Shown in pieces: positions 32,494-40,230 of a stretch of 55,101 bases of DNA. The notes under the pieces are model-generated. The model worked only from the letters and a program-made list of their open reading frames with translations, searched no databases and had not been told where the DNA came from. The DNA comes from Candidatus Wallbacteria bacterium (GTDB lineage Bacteria > Muiribacteriota > UBA6191 > JACPRK01): positions 1 through 55,101 of the forward strand of contig JACPRK010000179.1 in assembly GCA_016190005.1 (NCBI GenBank), given 5' to 3'. A program made the translations under genes and the position numbers. How positions within the stretch are numbered: the stretch's first letter is position 1; each line of letters starts with the position of its first letter.

Positions 32494-33843
32494 ATGAAGC
32501 CAGGCGCCTGCCCCGTCTGCAACGCTCCACAGTCGACCGGAGCCGACAAGCTGGGGGAGGTCTTCGCCTGCGGCTCCTGCAAGACCATCCTCAAGGCCTT
32601 TATCTCTGGTAGCGGTCACGACGTTCGTCTGAAGTTTCTGCAGGTCGTCTCGAGCGGCTCCAAGTCGCTGCCCGAGCTGATCGATACTCCCGACTTCCGC
32701 GCCAAGTACCGCCCCTTCCGCAAGCTGGGCGAGGGCGGGATGGGCGTGGTCCACAAGGCGATCGAAAACGCGACGGGCCGCCGCGTGGCCATCAAGAGCC
32801 TGCTCTTCGACGGCCTCCCCGAGCTGACGAAGCGTTTCGAGATGGAGGGGCAGCTGCTGGCGAAGATGGACCATCAGCACATCGTCAAGCTGCTGGAGGT
32901 CGGTCACGAGGGTGCCCACCACTACATGGTGTTCGAGCTGGTCGACGGCGTGACGCTCAAGGAGGAGCTGGACAGGAACCTGGTCTTGCCGCCCAAGCGC
33001 GCCCTCGAGATAGTCGAACAGGTACTGAAGGGGCTGGATTACGCCCACGGCCTGGGCGTCGTTCACCGCGACATCAAACCCGAGAACGTTCTGCTGACCA
33101 AGTTCGGCTACGTCAAGATCGCCGACTTCGGGCTGGCGAAGTCCCACGGCCTCGACATCGAGCCGGACCCCGCGCCCGCAGACGAGAACACGGATACTCC
33201 GGTGGATGAACCGAGTCTCTCGAATAGCCACTCCACGCTGGTCGTCTCGGGCATCCACGACATGCCCGCCCGGCCCCAGGTTCGAAAGACCGTCGGCGGC
33301 GACTCCAAGCGCACCTTTTCAGGCGCCATCCTGGGCACCCCGTCCTACATGTCCCCCGAGCAGGCCCAGGGCCGGCCCGTCAACCATCAGACGGACCTCT
33401 ACGCCACCGGGATCATGCTCTGGGAGCTCCTGGCGGGCCGCTATCTGTACAAGGGCAACGATATCCAGGAGATTCTCCAGAAGCAGATCAACGACATCCC
33501 TCCGCCCGTCAGCAAGGCCAACTCCAAGGTCCCCGCCTTCCTCGACGACCTCGTCGCCCGAGCCATCGCCAAGTCGATGATGGACCGGTTCCAGACCGCC
33601 CGCGATTTCGGTATCGCGGTCAGCAAGGCGATCAAGCGGCTCGAGGACGTCTCGCTCAGCCGCGTTGCCGTCCCGCCGCCAGGTACGAGCCCGCAGTCCG
33701 CGCGCCTGCCGCGCGCGGCCTCGCGCAGCGGCATGCGCTCGGCCACGGCCCGTCCCTCGGCTCCGTGGCTGCAGATCGGCCTGGCCATCGCCAGCGTCCT
33801 GCTGGTCGCTCTTGCGGTGTTCGTCTACGCGAAGAGGTTTTAG
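32494..33843 (+). CDS. Membrane-anchored Ser/Thr protein kinase with N-terminal zinc ribbon
   Basis: The protein has 449 residues. An N-terminal zinc ribbon (CPVC at 6-9, CGSC at 26-29) is followed by a Hanks-type kinase domain. It has the glycine loop GEGGMG (79-84), VAIK (Lys101), HRDIKPEN (191-198), DFG (211-213), GTPSYMSPEQ (281-290) and a final arginine region near DRFQTARD. The activation segment holds an unusual insert of about 60 residues between DFG and GTPSYMSPE, rich in Asp/Glu/Pro then Ser/Thr, a possible autophosphorylation region. A single transmembrane helix (430-446) ends in KRF with almost no extracytoplasmic part. All catalytic residues are present. Targets unknown. Confidence 0.93.
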   Translation: MKPGACPVCNAPQSTGADKLGEVFACGSCKTILKAFISGSGHDVRLKFLQVVSSGSKSLPELIDTPDFRAKYRPFRKLGEGGMGVVHKAIENATGRRVAIKSLLFDGLPELTKRFEMEGQLLAKMDHQHIVKLLEVGHEGAHHYMVFELVDGVTLKEELDRNLVLPPKRALEIVEQVLKGLDYAHGLGVVHRDIKPENVLLTKFGYVKIADFGLAKSHGLDIEPDPAPADENTDTPVDEPSLSNSHSTLVVSGIHDMPARPQVRKTVGGDSKRTFSGAILGTPSYMSPEQAQGRPVNHQTDLYATGIMLWELLAGRYLYKGNDIQEILQKQINDIPPPVSKANSKVPAFLDDLVARAIAKSMMDRFQTARDFGIAVSKAIKRLEDVSLSRVAVPPPGTSPQSARLPRAASRSGMRSATARPSAPWLQIGLAIASVLLVALAVFVYAKRF

Positions 33844-33910
33844 GCTCGAGGGGTGAGGCTCGAGGGATCAGTCGTCAGGCTTCAGGCGTGGCGGATCAGG
33901 GTCAGGCGTC
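33843..33910. repeat. Heptamer-periodic array (GGCTCGA/GGATCA type)
   Basis: Units include GGCTCGA, GGGGTGA, GGCTCGA, GGGATCA, GTCGTCA, GGCTTCA. Later units are degenerate. The array lies in the 180-base gap between the convergent kinase and M48 genes. The rest of that gap holds no other recognisable feature. Confidence 0.5.
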
Positions 33911-34025
33911 CCGGGGAAAGCGGGCGGCAGGTACTCGCGCGGCTGGGGGCGAGGGCGCCAGTAAACAAAAGGCCGCTGGCCGAAGCGATGGCGCTCCGGC
34001 CTGCGGCCTCCAGCCTACAGTCTCC

Positions 34026-35597
34026 CTACTCCTCGTCCGTCGTCGTCGAGGAAGAGCCGCTCGAAGCGCCGGGCTTCAGCGCCTTGAGCTCGCCGACGAC
34101 ATGCAGCTTGCGCTCCAGCTCGGGCTTCTCCGAGGGCGGCAAGTCTGGGCGAGTGAGGCGGCCGCGGATCTTGTCCTCGAGGTCGGCCAGCAGGCCCAGC
34201 ATCGGCTGCCCGTTCTTCTTCTCGCGCAGGAAGCCTTCCAGCCGGTCGAAGAAGGCGTTGGGGACGCCCAGGCCAGCGTCGAGAACGGTCACGAGCAGCA
34301 TCGGCCGGAGCTCTCCGTCTGCCTTGACGCGCAACGCCACGGCTTCGGTGAGCTCCTTGATGCGCAGGCGGCGCTCCAGCGCGTTCATCTCGATGGAGTC
34401 GGCGCTCTTCTGGAACTTCTCGAGAGCGGCGGACTTCTCCTGGAGGCTGGCGCCGATCTGGAAGCCGGCGCGCAGCATCTCGCCGTAGGTGTCGGTGTCA
34501 CGGCCCGCGCTGGCGCGGCGGTAGTCGTCGGAGGCGTGGTAGAGATCCAGCTCTCCGACGCGCATCAGCGTGTAGGCGTGGTCGCCTTCCTGGCCCAGCA
34601 GGCTGCGCAACTTCTCGCGGTCGAGGCTGCCCAGGATCTGGTCGATCTGGGCCAGGTAGCTGCCCAGGTCGAAGCCGCCGAGCTCGCCGACGTTTCCGCT
34701 GGCCAGCTTGACCAGGCCCTTGAGCGAGTCGTCACGCACGCCGCTGGCGACGATGCCGGCGCGATCCGCGCTGTACTCCTTGGCCTGGTCGAGCAGCGCC
34801 AGGTTCGCTTCCTGCGTGGCGTTGATCTCGATCTCGGCCGCCGACTTCACGACGCGCTGCGTCAGGTCGAGGCCGACGGCCTTCGGCAGGTCGCCCGCGC
34901 CGAAGAGCGCGTTGAGCTTCATCTTCTTCTTGGCCAGCCCTTCCTCGGCGCCCGCCTTGGGGGCGTCCGGAAGGATCGTCTTCTTCTTGCCGAAGACGTC
35001 CGGAAGCGCCGCGTACTTCTTGGCGTAGAGCTGCACGGCGACGGCCGTGCGGATGTGGCCGGACTTCACGTGGCCCATCTCGTGGGCCAGCACGTATCGC
35101 AGCTCGCCCGGGCTCAACGCCTTGATGATGCCGCTGTAGAGCGCCACGCCGTAGTCGTTGACGTCGCTGCTCCAGGTGTAGGCGTTCATGTCAGCGCTGT
35201 TCATGACGTAGATGCGGAACTTGCGCGGCATGGCGAGCCGGTCGGCGTTCTCGCATGCGACCTTGTAGATCTCGGGGAACTGCTTCTCGCTGACCAGCAC
35301 GCCCTTCAGCAGATGCTGGGCGTGGTAGGTCTCGTTGATGTCCTTGAGGATCTGCTCGACCTCGGGCATCAGATCGATGACTTTCTGGTCCTTCATCAGC
35401 TCCGCAACTACCGTCCGCTCGTAGGGATGGCGGAAGTCGCCGAGCTCAATCTTCTCGAAGAGCGCGGCGTACTGCTGGGCGAAGGCCGCGAAGTCGCTGG
35501 CGGTCTTCTCGGTGACGGGCGCCGCGGGCGCGGCCGGGAGCGTGGGCAGGGCGACGGTCAAGGCCGCCGCCAGGGCCAGGGCAAGTGTCCGGTTCAT
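34026..35597 (-). CDS. M48-family metalloprotease, catalytic site intact
   Basis: The protein has about 523 residues from ATG 35597, with GAGG six bases upstream and signal peptide MNRTLALALAAALTVALP. HEMGH (172-176) lies in YVLAHEMGHVKSGH, and a downstream acidic ligand region KEYSADRAG matches M48 peptidases. The C terminus is a helical domain with an acidic/Ser tail (GSSSSTTTDEE). It is paired with a paralogue directly upstream that shares the DFRHP, NSGL/YSGIIKAL and ADRAG segments but has lost the first zinc His. Predicted periplasmic. M48 proteins such as BepA and LoiP act in envelope quality control; a similar role is only an inference. Confidence 0.85.
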   Translation of the reverse strand: MNRTLALALAAALTVALPTLPAAPAAPVTEKTASDFAAFAQQYAALFEKIELGDFRHPYERTVVAELMKDQKVIDLMPEVEQILKDINETYHAQHLLKGVLVSEKQFPEIYKVACENADRLAMPRKFRIYVMNSADMNAYTWSSDVNDYGVALYSGIIKALSPGELRYVLAHEMGHVKSGHIRTAVAVQLYAKKYAALPDVFGKKKTILPDAPKAGAEEGLAKKKMKLNALFGAGDLPKAVGLDLTQRVVKSAAEIEINATQEANLALLDQAKEYSADRAGIVASGVRDDSLKGLVKLASGNVGELGGFDLGSYLAQIDQILGSLDREKLRSLLGQEGDHAYTLMRVGELDLYHASDDYRRASAGRDTDTYGEMLRAGFQIGASLQEKSAALEKFQKSADSIEMNALERRLRIKELTEAVALRVKADGELRPMLLVTVLDAGLGVPNAFFDRLEGFLREKKNGQPMLGLLADLEDKIRGRLTRPDLPPSEKPELERKLHVVGELKALKPGASSGSSSTTTDEE

Positions 35598-35668
35598 CAT
35601 GGGCCTCACTTTGTTCGAAAGCTTGTCGGATTCGTTCGAGTTCGATTCGAGGGATGGTCCCGCGCCGC

Positions 35669-37510
35669 TCACCGGGCCGGCACCGGGATGTCCATGTTCT
35701 TCAGGTATCGCTTCACGATGAAGAACGGGATGCGCTTCAGGAAGCCGCTGTACTTCTCGTAGTACGAGTCGAACAGCTCGCCCAGCTTGGCTGCGTCCTT
35801 CCCGGCGCCGCGCACCTGCTCGGCGGCCAGAGCGGCCTCGCCTCGGACCGGCGCGGCGTACTCGATCAACCCCGCGGCGTGATCGGCGCCAAGCTGGCCA
35901 ACCAGCGAGATGAACGTCTCTCGCAACAGCGGCCGCAGGTCGCTCACCGTGCCGAAGAAGCTCTCCTTGTCACCCGACTCGGCCTCTTCCTTGAGGCGGA
36001 CCAGCGGCCTGGACAGCGCCGCGGCCAGGTCGACCGGCTCGGCCCACCCGGCGGTCCGGCGCGACTTGCGGCCGGCAGTCGGCGCGAGCGCGGACAGCTC
36101 TTTGACCGTCGCCAGGCGAGCCTCCGCCAGCGTGCGCGCCTCCGGTGTCAGGTCCGGGCGCGCAATGTAGTACGCCAGCTTTTCGCCGAGCTTCGCCAGC
36201 AATCCCGCCAGCGGCCGGCCGTCGTCCTTGCGGCGGACGAACCCCGCCAGCGCGTCGAACGGCGCATTGGGGCCGGTCAGCCCGGTCGTAATGACGTGGA
36301 CCGCCAGTAGCTCTTCCAGTTCGCCCGCCGGTGCCACGCGTGCCGTGACGAGCTTCTCGAGCGAGCCCTTCAGCGACTCGCGCACCAGCGACTCCAGCCG
36401 GGCGTTCTTTGGATCCTTGTCGAACGCCTCGAGCCGCGACCGGAAATCGGCCAGCTCCGAGGAGAGCTCGTGGAAGGCCGCCAGCCCGCTCTGGAACGGA
36501 TCGGCGATCCGCCCCGAGGCAACTTGGTAGTCTCCCGAATCGGCGAAGTCCGATAGCTCGCGGACGCGCGTGATCGTGTAGGGCTGGAATCCCTGCTGCC
36601 CCAGGACCTCCTGCAGGCGGGCAGCGTCGATCGCGGCGCCCGTGGTCCGGGCCTGCTTCAGGAACTCTTCGATGTCGACCTTGCCGGTGCCCTCGAGGTC
36701 GCCTGAGGCCAGCTTCGCCAGCGCGGAGTACGCGGCGTTCGGATTGCCGCACGCCACGAGGCCGGCCCTGTCTGCGGTGAACTCGCTGATGCGCGAGGGC
36801 TCGGGAGCGCGTTCGAACAGCAGGCGCAGGGCGCCGTTCATGCCCGGCGCCTTTTCAGGCTTGTCCTCCGGGTAGAGGCGCGGCAGCTTGTTGCTCTTCG
36901 ACTGGTAGGCCCACATCAGGCCGGAGTAAAAGCGGTGGTTCGCCTTCACGTGGCCCATCTCCCGGCCGATCGCGAAGGCCAGCTCCGGCTCCGTCAGCGC
37001 CTTCACGAGACCCGAGTTGAGCCGGATGGTGAAGTCGGAGAAGCTGTTGCCGTAGTGGTCGTGCCTTACGAACCCGAAGACGTCCGTCTGCATCTGCGGA
37101 TCGTTGAGGATGAACAGCTTGTAGTTGGCGCCCAGCCCGAGCGTCGCCGCCGCGCGTTTGGCGACCGCGTGAACGGACGGGTACTGGTTCGGTCCGACCT
37201 GGACCGCATTCAACATGTAGAAGCGGTCCTTCTCCTCGACCTGCTTCACCTGGTCCTTCTTCACCTGGTCGACCAGGTCCCGGATACCCGGATTCTCCTC
37301 CATCAGCGTCTTGACGATCTGGCGCTCGGCCGGGTGCCGGAAGTCGCTGGCGTCCAGCACCGGCAGCATCGGCCCATGACGGGCTCTGAGCGCCGCAAGG
37401 CTATCGCCCAGCGACGGCTGCGCCGCGTCGGTCGAATAGGCTGGACAGAGAGCCACTGACAGGAAAACGGGAAGCAGCAGAGCCGCCCCACTCTGGATTC
37501 GGGAAAGCAA
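35669..37510 (-). CDS. M48-like pseudo-protease paralogue (HEMGH changed to REMGH)
   Basis: The protein has about 613 residues. The start is TTG 37510, six bases after a perfect AAGGAGG; the upstream GTG 37552 lies before the predicted promoter start. The signal peptide is SGAALLLPVFLSVALC. It aligns by eye with the next gene: DFRHPAERQIVKTLM, LNSGLVKAL, then FAIGREMGHVKANH where the first zinc His is Arg (183), while Glu184 and His187 and the later SEFTADRAG region remain. It probably cannot bind zinc normally and may be a regulator or partner of the active paralogue 71 bases downstream. The C terminus is longer than the paralogue's. Confidence 0.8.
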   Translation of the reverse strand: MLSRIQSGAALLLPVFLSVALCPAYSTDAAQPSLGDSLAALRARHGPMLPVLDASDFRHPAERQIVKTLMEENPGIRDLVDQVKKDQVKQVEEKDRFYMLNAVQVGPNQYPSVHAVAKRAAATLGLGANYKLFILNDPQMQTDVFGFVRHDHYGNSFSDFTIRLNSGLVKALTEPELAFAIGREMGHVKANHRFYSGLMWAYQSKSNKLPRLYPEDKPEKAPGMNGALRLLFERAPEPSRISEFTADRAGLVACGNPNAAYSALAKLASGDLEGTGKVDIEEFLKQARTTGAAIDAARLQEVLGQQGFQPYTITRVRELSDFADSGDYQVASGRIADPFQSGLAAFHELSSELADFRSRLEAFDKDPKNARLESLVRESLKGSLEKLVTARVAPAGELEELLAVHVITTGLTGPNAPFDALAGFVRRKDDGRPLAGLLAKLGEKLAYYIARPDLTPEARTLAEARLATVKELSALAPTAGRKSRRTAGWAEPVDLAAALSRPLVRLKEEAESGDKESFFGTVSDLRPLLRETFISLVGQLGADHAAGLIEYAAPVRGEAALAAEQVRGAGKDAAKLGELFDSYYEKYSGFLKRIPFFIVKRYLKNMDIPVPAR

Positions 37511-37543
37511 AATGAGCCTCCTTCTCGCGGTCGGACCGGAGTC

Positions 37544-37573
37544 TACGTACACCTACCGGCCCGCGCAGAGCAA
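37544..37573 (-). promoter_or_regulatory. Promoter of the M48 pair
   Basis: On the minus strand TTGCTC (37573-37568), an 18-base spacer and TACGTA (37549-37544). The predicted start near 37537 is downstream of GTG 37552, which supports TTG 37510 as the translation start. Confidence 0.4.
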
Positions 37574-37591
37574 GGTTGCAGGCTGGGAACC

Positions 37592-37640
37592 AGTAGTGAG
37601 TAGTCAGTAGCGAGTAGTGAGTAGCGAGTAGCGAGTTGGG
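37592..37640. repeat. Heptamer tandem array (AGTAGYG)
   Basis: AGTAGTG, AGTAGTC, AGTAGCG, AGTAGTG, AGTAGCG, AGTAGCG, AGTTGGG: seven consecutive 7-bp units. Non-coding, upstream of the M48 pair and downstream of the nucleotidyltransferase gene. Confidence 0.75.
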
Positions 37641-37732
37641 GGCGCGCTGCATCCGGGCGGCAGGCCGGGATGCGTCCGGTGGCTGGCGGCGATTGGCCCG
37701 GCTTGGGGCCGTTCCGGCCAGAGGATGGGGGC

Positions 37733-38560
37733 TCAGCGCGCGGGCGAGACCGAGGGCCAGGTGCCTCGGATGCGGCCGCGGTGAAAGAGGACGCGTCCGG
37801 CGGCGAGGTCGGCGGCCAGTTCGTCGGCGTCCCCACGGTAGGGCATCCCCGAAGCTGTGAGAACCGCCTGGCCCGCCTCGGCAGCTGGCAGCCCGCGGAT
37901 CAGCCGTTCCGCGTGAGCGAGAATCTCGTGCCAGCGTGCTCCGAGAACCCGCGCATCCGGCGCCGGTCCGTCCCATGCCAGATCCTCGAGCTCGGCCTGG
38001 GAGTACCGGCCTCGGCGGCGGGCCTCCTCGAGCAGGGAGGCCGGACCGAAGCCGGGGTCTTTCCCGCAGGCAGCCCACATCAGGAAGCCCATCGGCTGCA
38101 GGCGGTCGTGAGATTCGATGGCGTCGACCCAGTCTCGAGGTTCGAGCCTGCCGACGAGGGCCAGCACCTTGTTCGTGGCCAGGTCGAAGGGGTGCAGGAC
38201 TAGACCGAACGTGTCGTCTTCGACCAATGGGAGGAACCGGTAAGAGCTGTCACGGACCCACTGGACCAGGAGGCGCTCCGAGGCGCCGCGAGAGACCAAG
38301 GCCTCCACGAAAGATGGCGCCTCGCGAAGGACCTCGACTCGCAGTCCGCTCGATTCCAGCAGGGCCCGGTCGCGGGGCCAGCAGTCGGCGAGGGCGCGAC
38401 TCGTATCGTGGGACTGGAAGAGGTCGAGATCTCGGGAGATTCGCCTGCCCGAAAGCAACTCGTTCAACGCCACGGCGCCGGCAACGTAGCTTTCGCCACT
38501 TTGCCGGCGGTTGGCGGCGATTAACCGGCAGAGCTCTCGCTGGAAGTTCGTGAGAACCAT
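37733..38560 (-). CDS. AbiEii-like nucleotidyltransferase
   Basis: The protein has 275 residues from ATG 38560, with GGGGGAG upstream. The N-terminal segment YVAGAVALNELLSGRRISRDLDLF matches the nucleotidyltransferase core of AbiEii/AbiGii-type proteins (glycine/alanine-rich helix, then Arg-x-Ser-x-Asp-Leu-Asp). DLATNKVLAL plus DWVDAIE further on is the second conserved block. AbiEii proteins are the toxin part of type IV toxin-antitoxin or abortive-infection systems; many relatives are uncharacterised. Its start overlaps the end of a small upstream gene by 40 bases, suggesting a coupled two-gene unit. A toxin role is an inference. Confidence 0.72.
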   Translation of the reverse strand: MVLTNFQRELCRLIAANRRQSGESYVAGAVALNELLSGRRISRDLDLFQSHDTSRALADCWPRDRALLESSGLRVEVLREAPSFVEALVSRGASERLLVQWVRDSSYRFLPLVEDDTFGLVLHPFDLATNKVLALVGRLEPRDWVDAIESHDRLQPMGFLMWAACGKDPGFGPASLLEEARRRGRYSQAELEDLAWDGPAPDARVLGARWHEILAHAERLIRGLPAAEAGQAVLTASGMPYRGDADELAADLAAGRVLFHRGRIRGTWPSVSPAR

Positions 38561-38724
38561 CGGCGCAGCTCCCCCGCCCGGACGAACGCGTCCCGATTGC
38601 CGTAGCGCTCGATGTAGGACAGTGCCCGCAGTGCCTGCTCCCTGTCGGCCGGCATGAAATCCGGCGCCAGAAACCAGAGGCAGGCGTCCCGGTAGAGGCC
38701 GACGAGCTGCCGGACGCCTTCCAT
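38521..38724 (-). CDS. Small partner of the nucleotidyltransferase (possible antitoxin)
   Basis: The protein has about 67 residues from ATG 38724, with GAGG eight bases upstream; an in-frame GTG at 38802 is possible but lacks a Shine-Dalgarno. The helical sequence contains LVGLYRDACLWFLAPDFMP and ALRALSYIERYGNRDAFVRA. It has no DNA-binding motif I can recognise. It overlaps the nucleotidyltransferase start by 40 bases in another frame, a strong sign of coupled translation, which fits but does not prove an antitoxin-like partner. Confidence 0.55.
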   Translation of the reverse strand: MEGVRQLVGLYRDACLWFLAPDFMPADREQALRALSYIERYGNRDAFVRAGELRRWFSRTSSESSAG

Positions 38725-38887
38725 CGCGGCGGCCTCGGACTCGAAAGCGTCGCCGGGACCAGCGCCGCGGGTCAGGTGCGGACCATTGGTGAGCGAATCC
38801 ACCGATCGCAAGGATACTCTGCTGCCGCAATTCAGGCCAGGATTGCCATGTAGGGAGAGCGTCCCTGGGTCGCGAGGAGCGGCAACC

Positions 38888-38965
38888 CGAAGCAAAGCCG
38901 CGAAGACGCAGAAACGCAACGCTGACCCGCGCAGACTGGAGATCTCCGCGACTCTGCACCTTGGC
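38888..38965. repeat. Degenerate AGACGCAGAAACGC-type inverted element
   Basis: GCGAAGACGCAGAAACGC on one side and CCGCGACTCTGC...TTGGCGTC on the other are roughly complementary. Similar decayed elements are common in environmental high-GC genomes. The rest of 38725-39111 shows no gene. Confidence 0.3.
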
Positions 38966-39111
38966 GTCCGGGCGCTGGCTCTCTTGCTTCACCGGCCGCA
39001 ATGACGCGGCTTCGCAGGTTTCAGAGACTTTCCCCGGTCCGGAGGTCCCCCCATTCCGGCCCATTCGACAGCCGCACCGCGAGAGCGTCGCTCCAGTGAA
39101 CAAGATAGTCG

Positions 39112-39140
39112 TTGACCTTGCGGCCCCTCGATGGTATCCT
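39112..39140 (+). promoter_or_regulatory. Strong sigma70-type promoter of a non-coding RNA
   Basis: TTGACC (39112-39117), a 17-base spacer and TATCCT (39135-39140). It is the best -35/-10 pair seen in the window and is not followed by a start codon within its transcript. Confidence 0.7.
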
Positions 39141-39145
39141 AAGTC

Positions 39146-39306
39146 ACCTGCTGTGGGAGCGGTCCCGCAAACAGGCCCCGATCCCGAGGGTGTGGCGCAC
39201 AGTGATCAAGGCGCCCAGTATCGGAAGGTCGCCCTTCGCTGCACCTCAGCCTCAAGTGACTGCCAGATTCCCGTCAGCTCTCCGGAGCGGACGGGTTTTC
39301 TGTTTT
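39146..39306 (+). ncRNA. Structured non-coding RNA, about 160 nt, 6S-RNA-like
   Basis: The unit runs from a strong promoter to an intrinsic terminator and holds no ORF. It folds as one long irregular rod: CTG 39151/CAG 39247, AGCGG 39158/TCGCT 39236, GGCC+CCGAT 39174-39182 with ATCGG 39220-39224 and GGTC 39227-39230, and GGGTG 39188/CGCCC 39212. A further AGTCAC 39142/GTGACT 39256 pairing depends on the exact start. An unpaired 11-base strand (39163-39173) faces the other side. A rod with an internal bubble, this length and an own promoter fit 6S RNA, which binds the housekeeping RNA polymerase. A leader/attenuator for the NUDIX gene 89 bases downstream is the main alternative. Confidence 0.5.
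39270..39306 (+). terminator. Intrinsic terminator of the non-coding RNA
   Basis: CCCGTC-A-GCTC-tccg-GAGC-G-GACGGG followed by TTTTCTGTTTT: a ten-pair stem with one mismatched A/G and a clear T-run. Confidence 0.85.
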
Positions 39307-39394
39307 GGGCCTGGCAGGCCGTGTCTGCGCCCTATGGCGACGAGCCACCGTACGAGGCGTGATCGGACGTGCCGGCAAGTGGTACAACCTCGGC

Positions 39395-40075
39395 ATGTCG
39401 AATGAACACGACCGGACTGAGCTTCCGGCGCCGGCCGTCGAAGTCGAGGGGCCGTACCGTACCAGCTCACTCGAGTCTCCGCCTCGAGAGCTCGGGAGCG
39501 GCGCTGCCCCGTCACGCTGCGCGGATCTGCAGCGGGTGCGGGGCGTCCTCGAACGCTATCTCGGCGGACATCCGCAGGAGCGCGAGGAGCTCCTGCAGCT
39601 CATCCGGTTTCTGGACGCGGCCTCGGACTGGCGCGAGGCCATCTCGAGAAAGAACCCGGCCGGGCATCTGACCGCGAGCGCCATGGTGGTGAGGCGCTCC
39701 GACCGGCGGGCCGTGCTCGTGCGCCATGCGGCGCTGGGCAAGCTGCTGCAGCCCGGCGGACATATCGAGCCCGAGGATTCGAGCACGCTCGCGGCGGCCC
39801 TTCGCGAAGCCGAGGAGGAGACACCGCTGCGCGGGTTCGAGGTCGTGCCCACGGACGCCGATCCGCTGATCCCGATCGATATCGATTGCCACTTCATTCC
39901 GGCCAATCCGGCGAAGGGCGAAGGCCCGCACTTTCACTTCGATCTCAGGTACGTGCTGCTCTTCGACGGCGAAGTCGAGGGCGATTTCGTGCTCCGCCCC
40001 TTGCCCGATTTCGCCGGTGCCGGCGATCTCGAGCGACTGGCCGTCAAGACCGCGCGGCTCCTCGGAAGCGGCTAG
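39395..40075 (+). CDS. NUDIX hydrolase
   Basis: The protein has about 226 residues from ATG 39395; the open frame upstream to 39305 would begin at the terminator. The NUDIX box is GGHIEPED...LREAEEET, of the GGHxEPxD subtype in which the first Glu is replaced by Asp and one residue is inserted before RE. A helical N-terminal region of about 85 residues (LQRVRGVLERYLGGHPQEREELLQ) precedes it. These enzymes cleave nucleoside diphosphates linked to another group; this subtype has no assigned substrate. It follows the non-coding RNA and might be read from its promoter if the terminator leaks. Confidence 0.88.
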   Translation: MSNEHDRTELPAPAVEVEGPYRTSSLESPPRELGSGAAPSRCADLQRVRGVLERYLGGHPQEREELLQLIRFLDAASDWREAISRKNPAGHLTASAMVVRRSDRRAVLVRHAALGKLLQPGGHIEPEDSSTLAAALREAEEETPLRGFEVVPTDADPLIPIDIDCHFIPANPAKGEGPHFHFDLRYVLLFDGEVEGDFVLRPLPDFAGAGDLERLAVKTARLLGSG

Positions 40076-40230
40076 GTGAGGGGAGGGGGGCGATGCCCGC
40101 ACAGGGGCCCCTCCCTGCCTTCGGCTCTCACCACCCGTCCCCGGCACGCAACTTGCCCCATCGCCATGACGGTATTAAGGAATGGCATGGCCCTTTCCAG
40201 GAGCCATCGCCTTTCTCGCCGTCTCCCTGC

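Noticed and set aside
39146..39306. SRP RNA, tmRNA or tRNA
   Set aside because: It lacks the GGAAGGAAGCAGCC-like SRP loop, is too short for tmRNA, and has no acceptor/T-loop pattern.
40153..40178. TTGCCC ... TATTAA promoter before the giant PKD gene
   Set aside because: The spacer is only 14 bases; too weak to list.
39886..40230. N-terminal extension of the giant PKD protein
   Set aside because: It overlaps the NUDIX gene in another frame and is Arg/Pro-rich; ATG 40231 begins a clean signal peptide.
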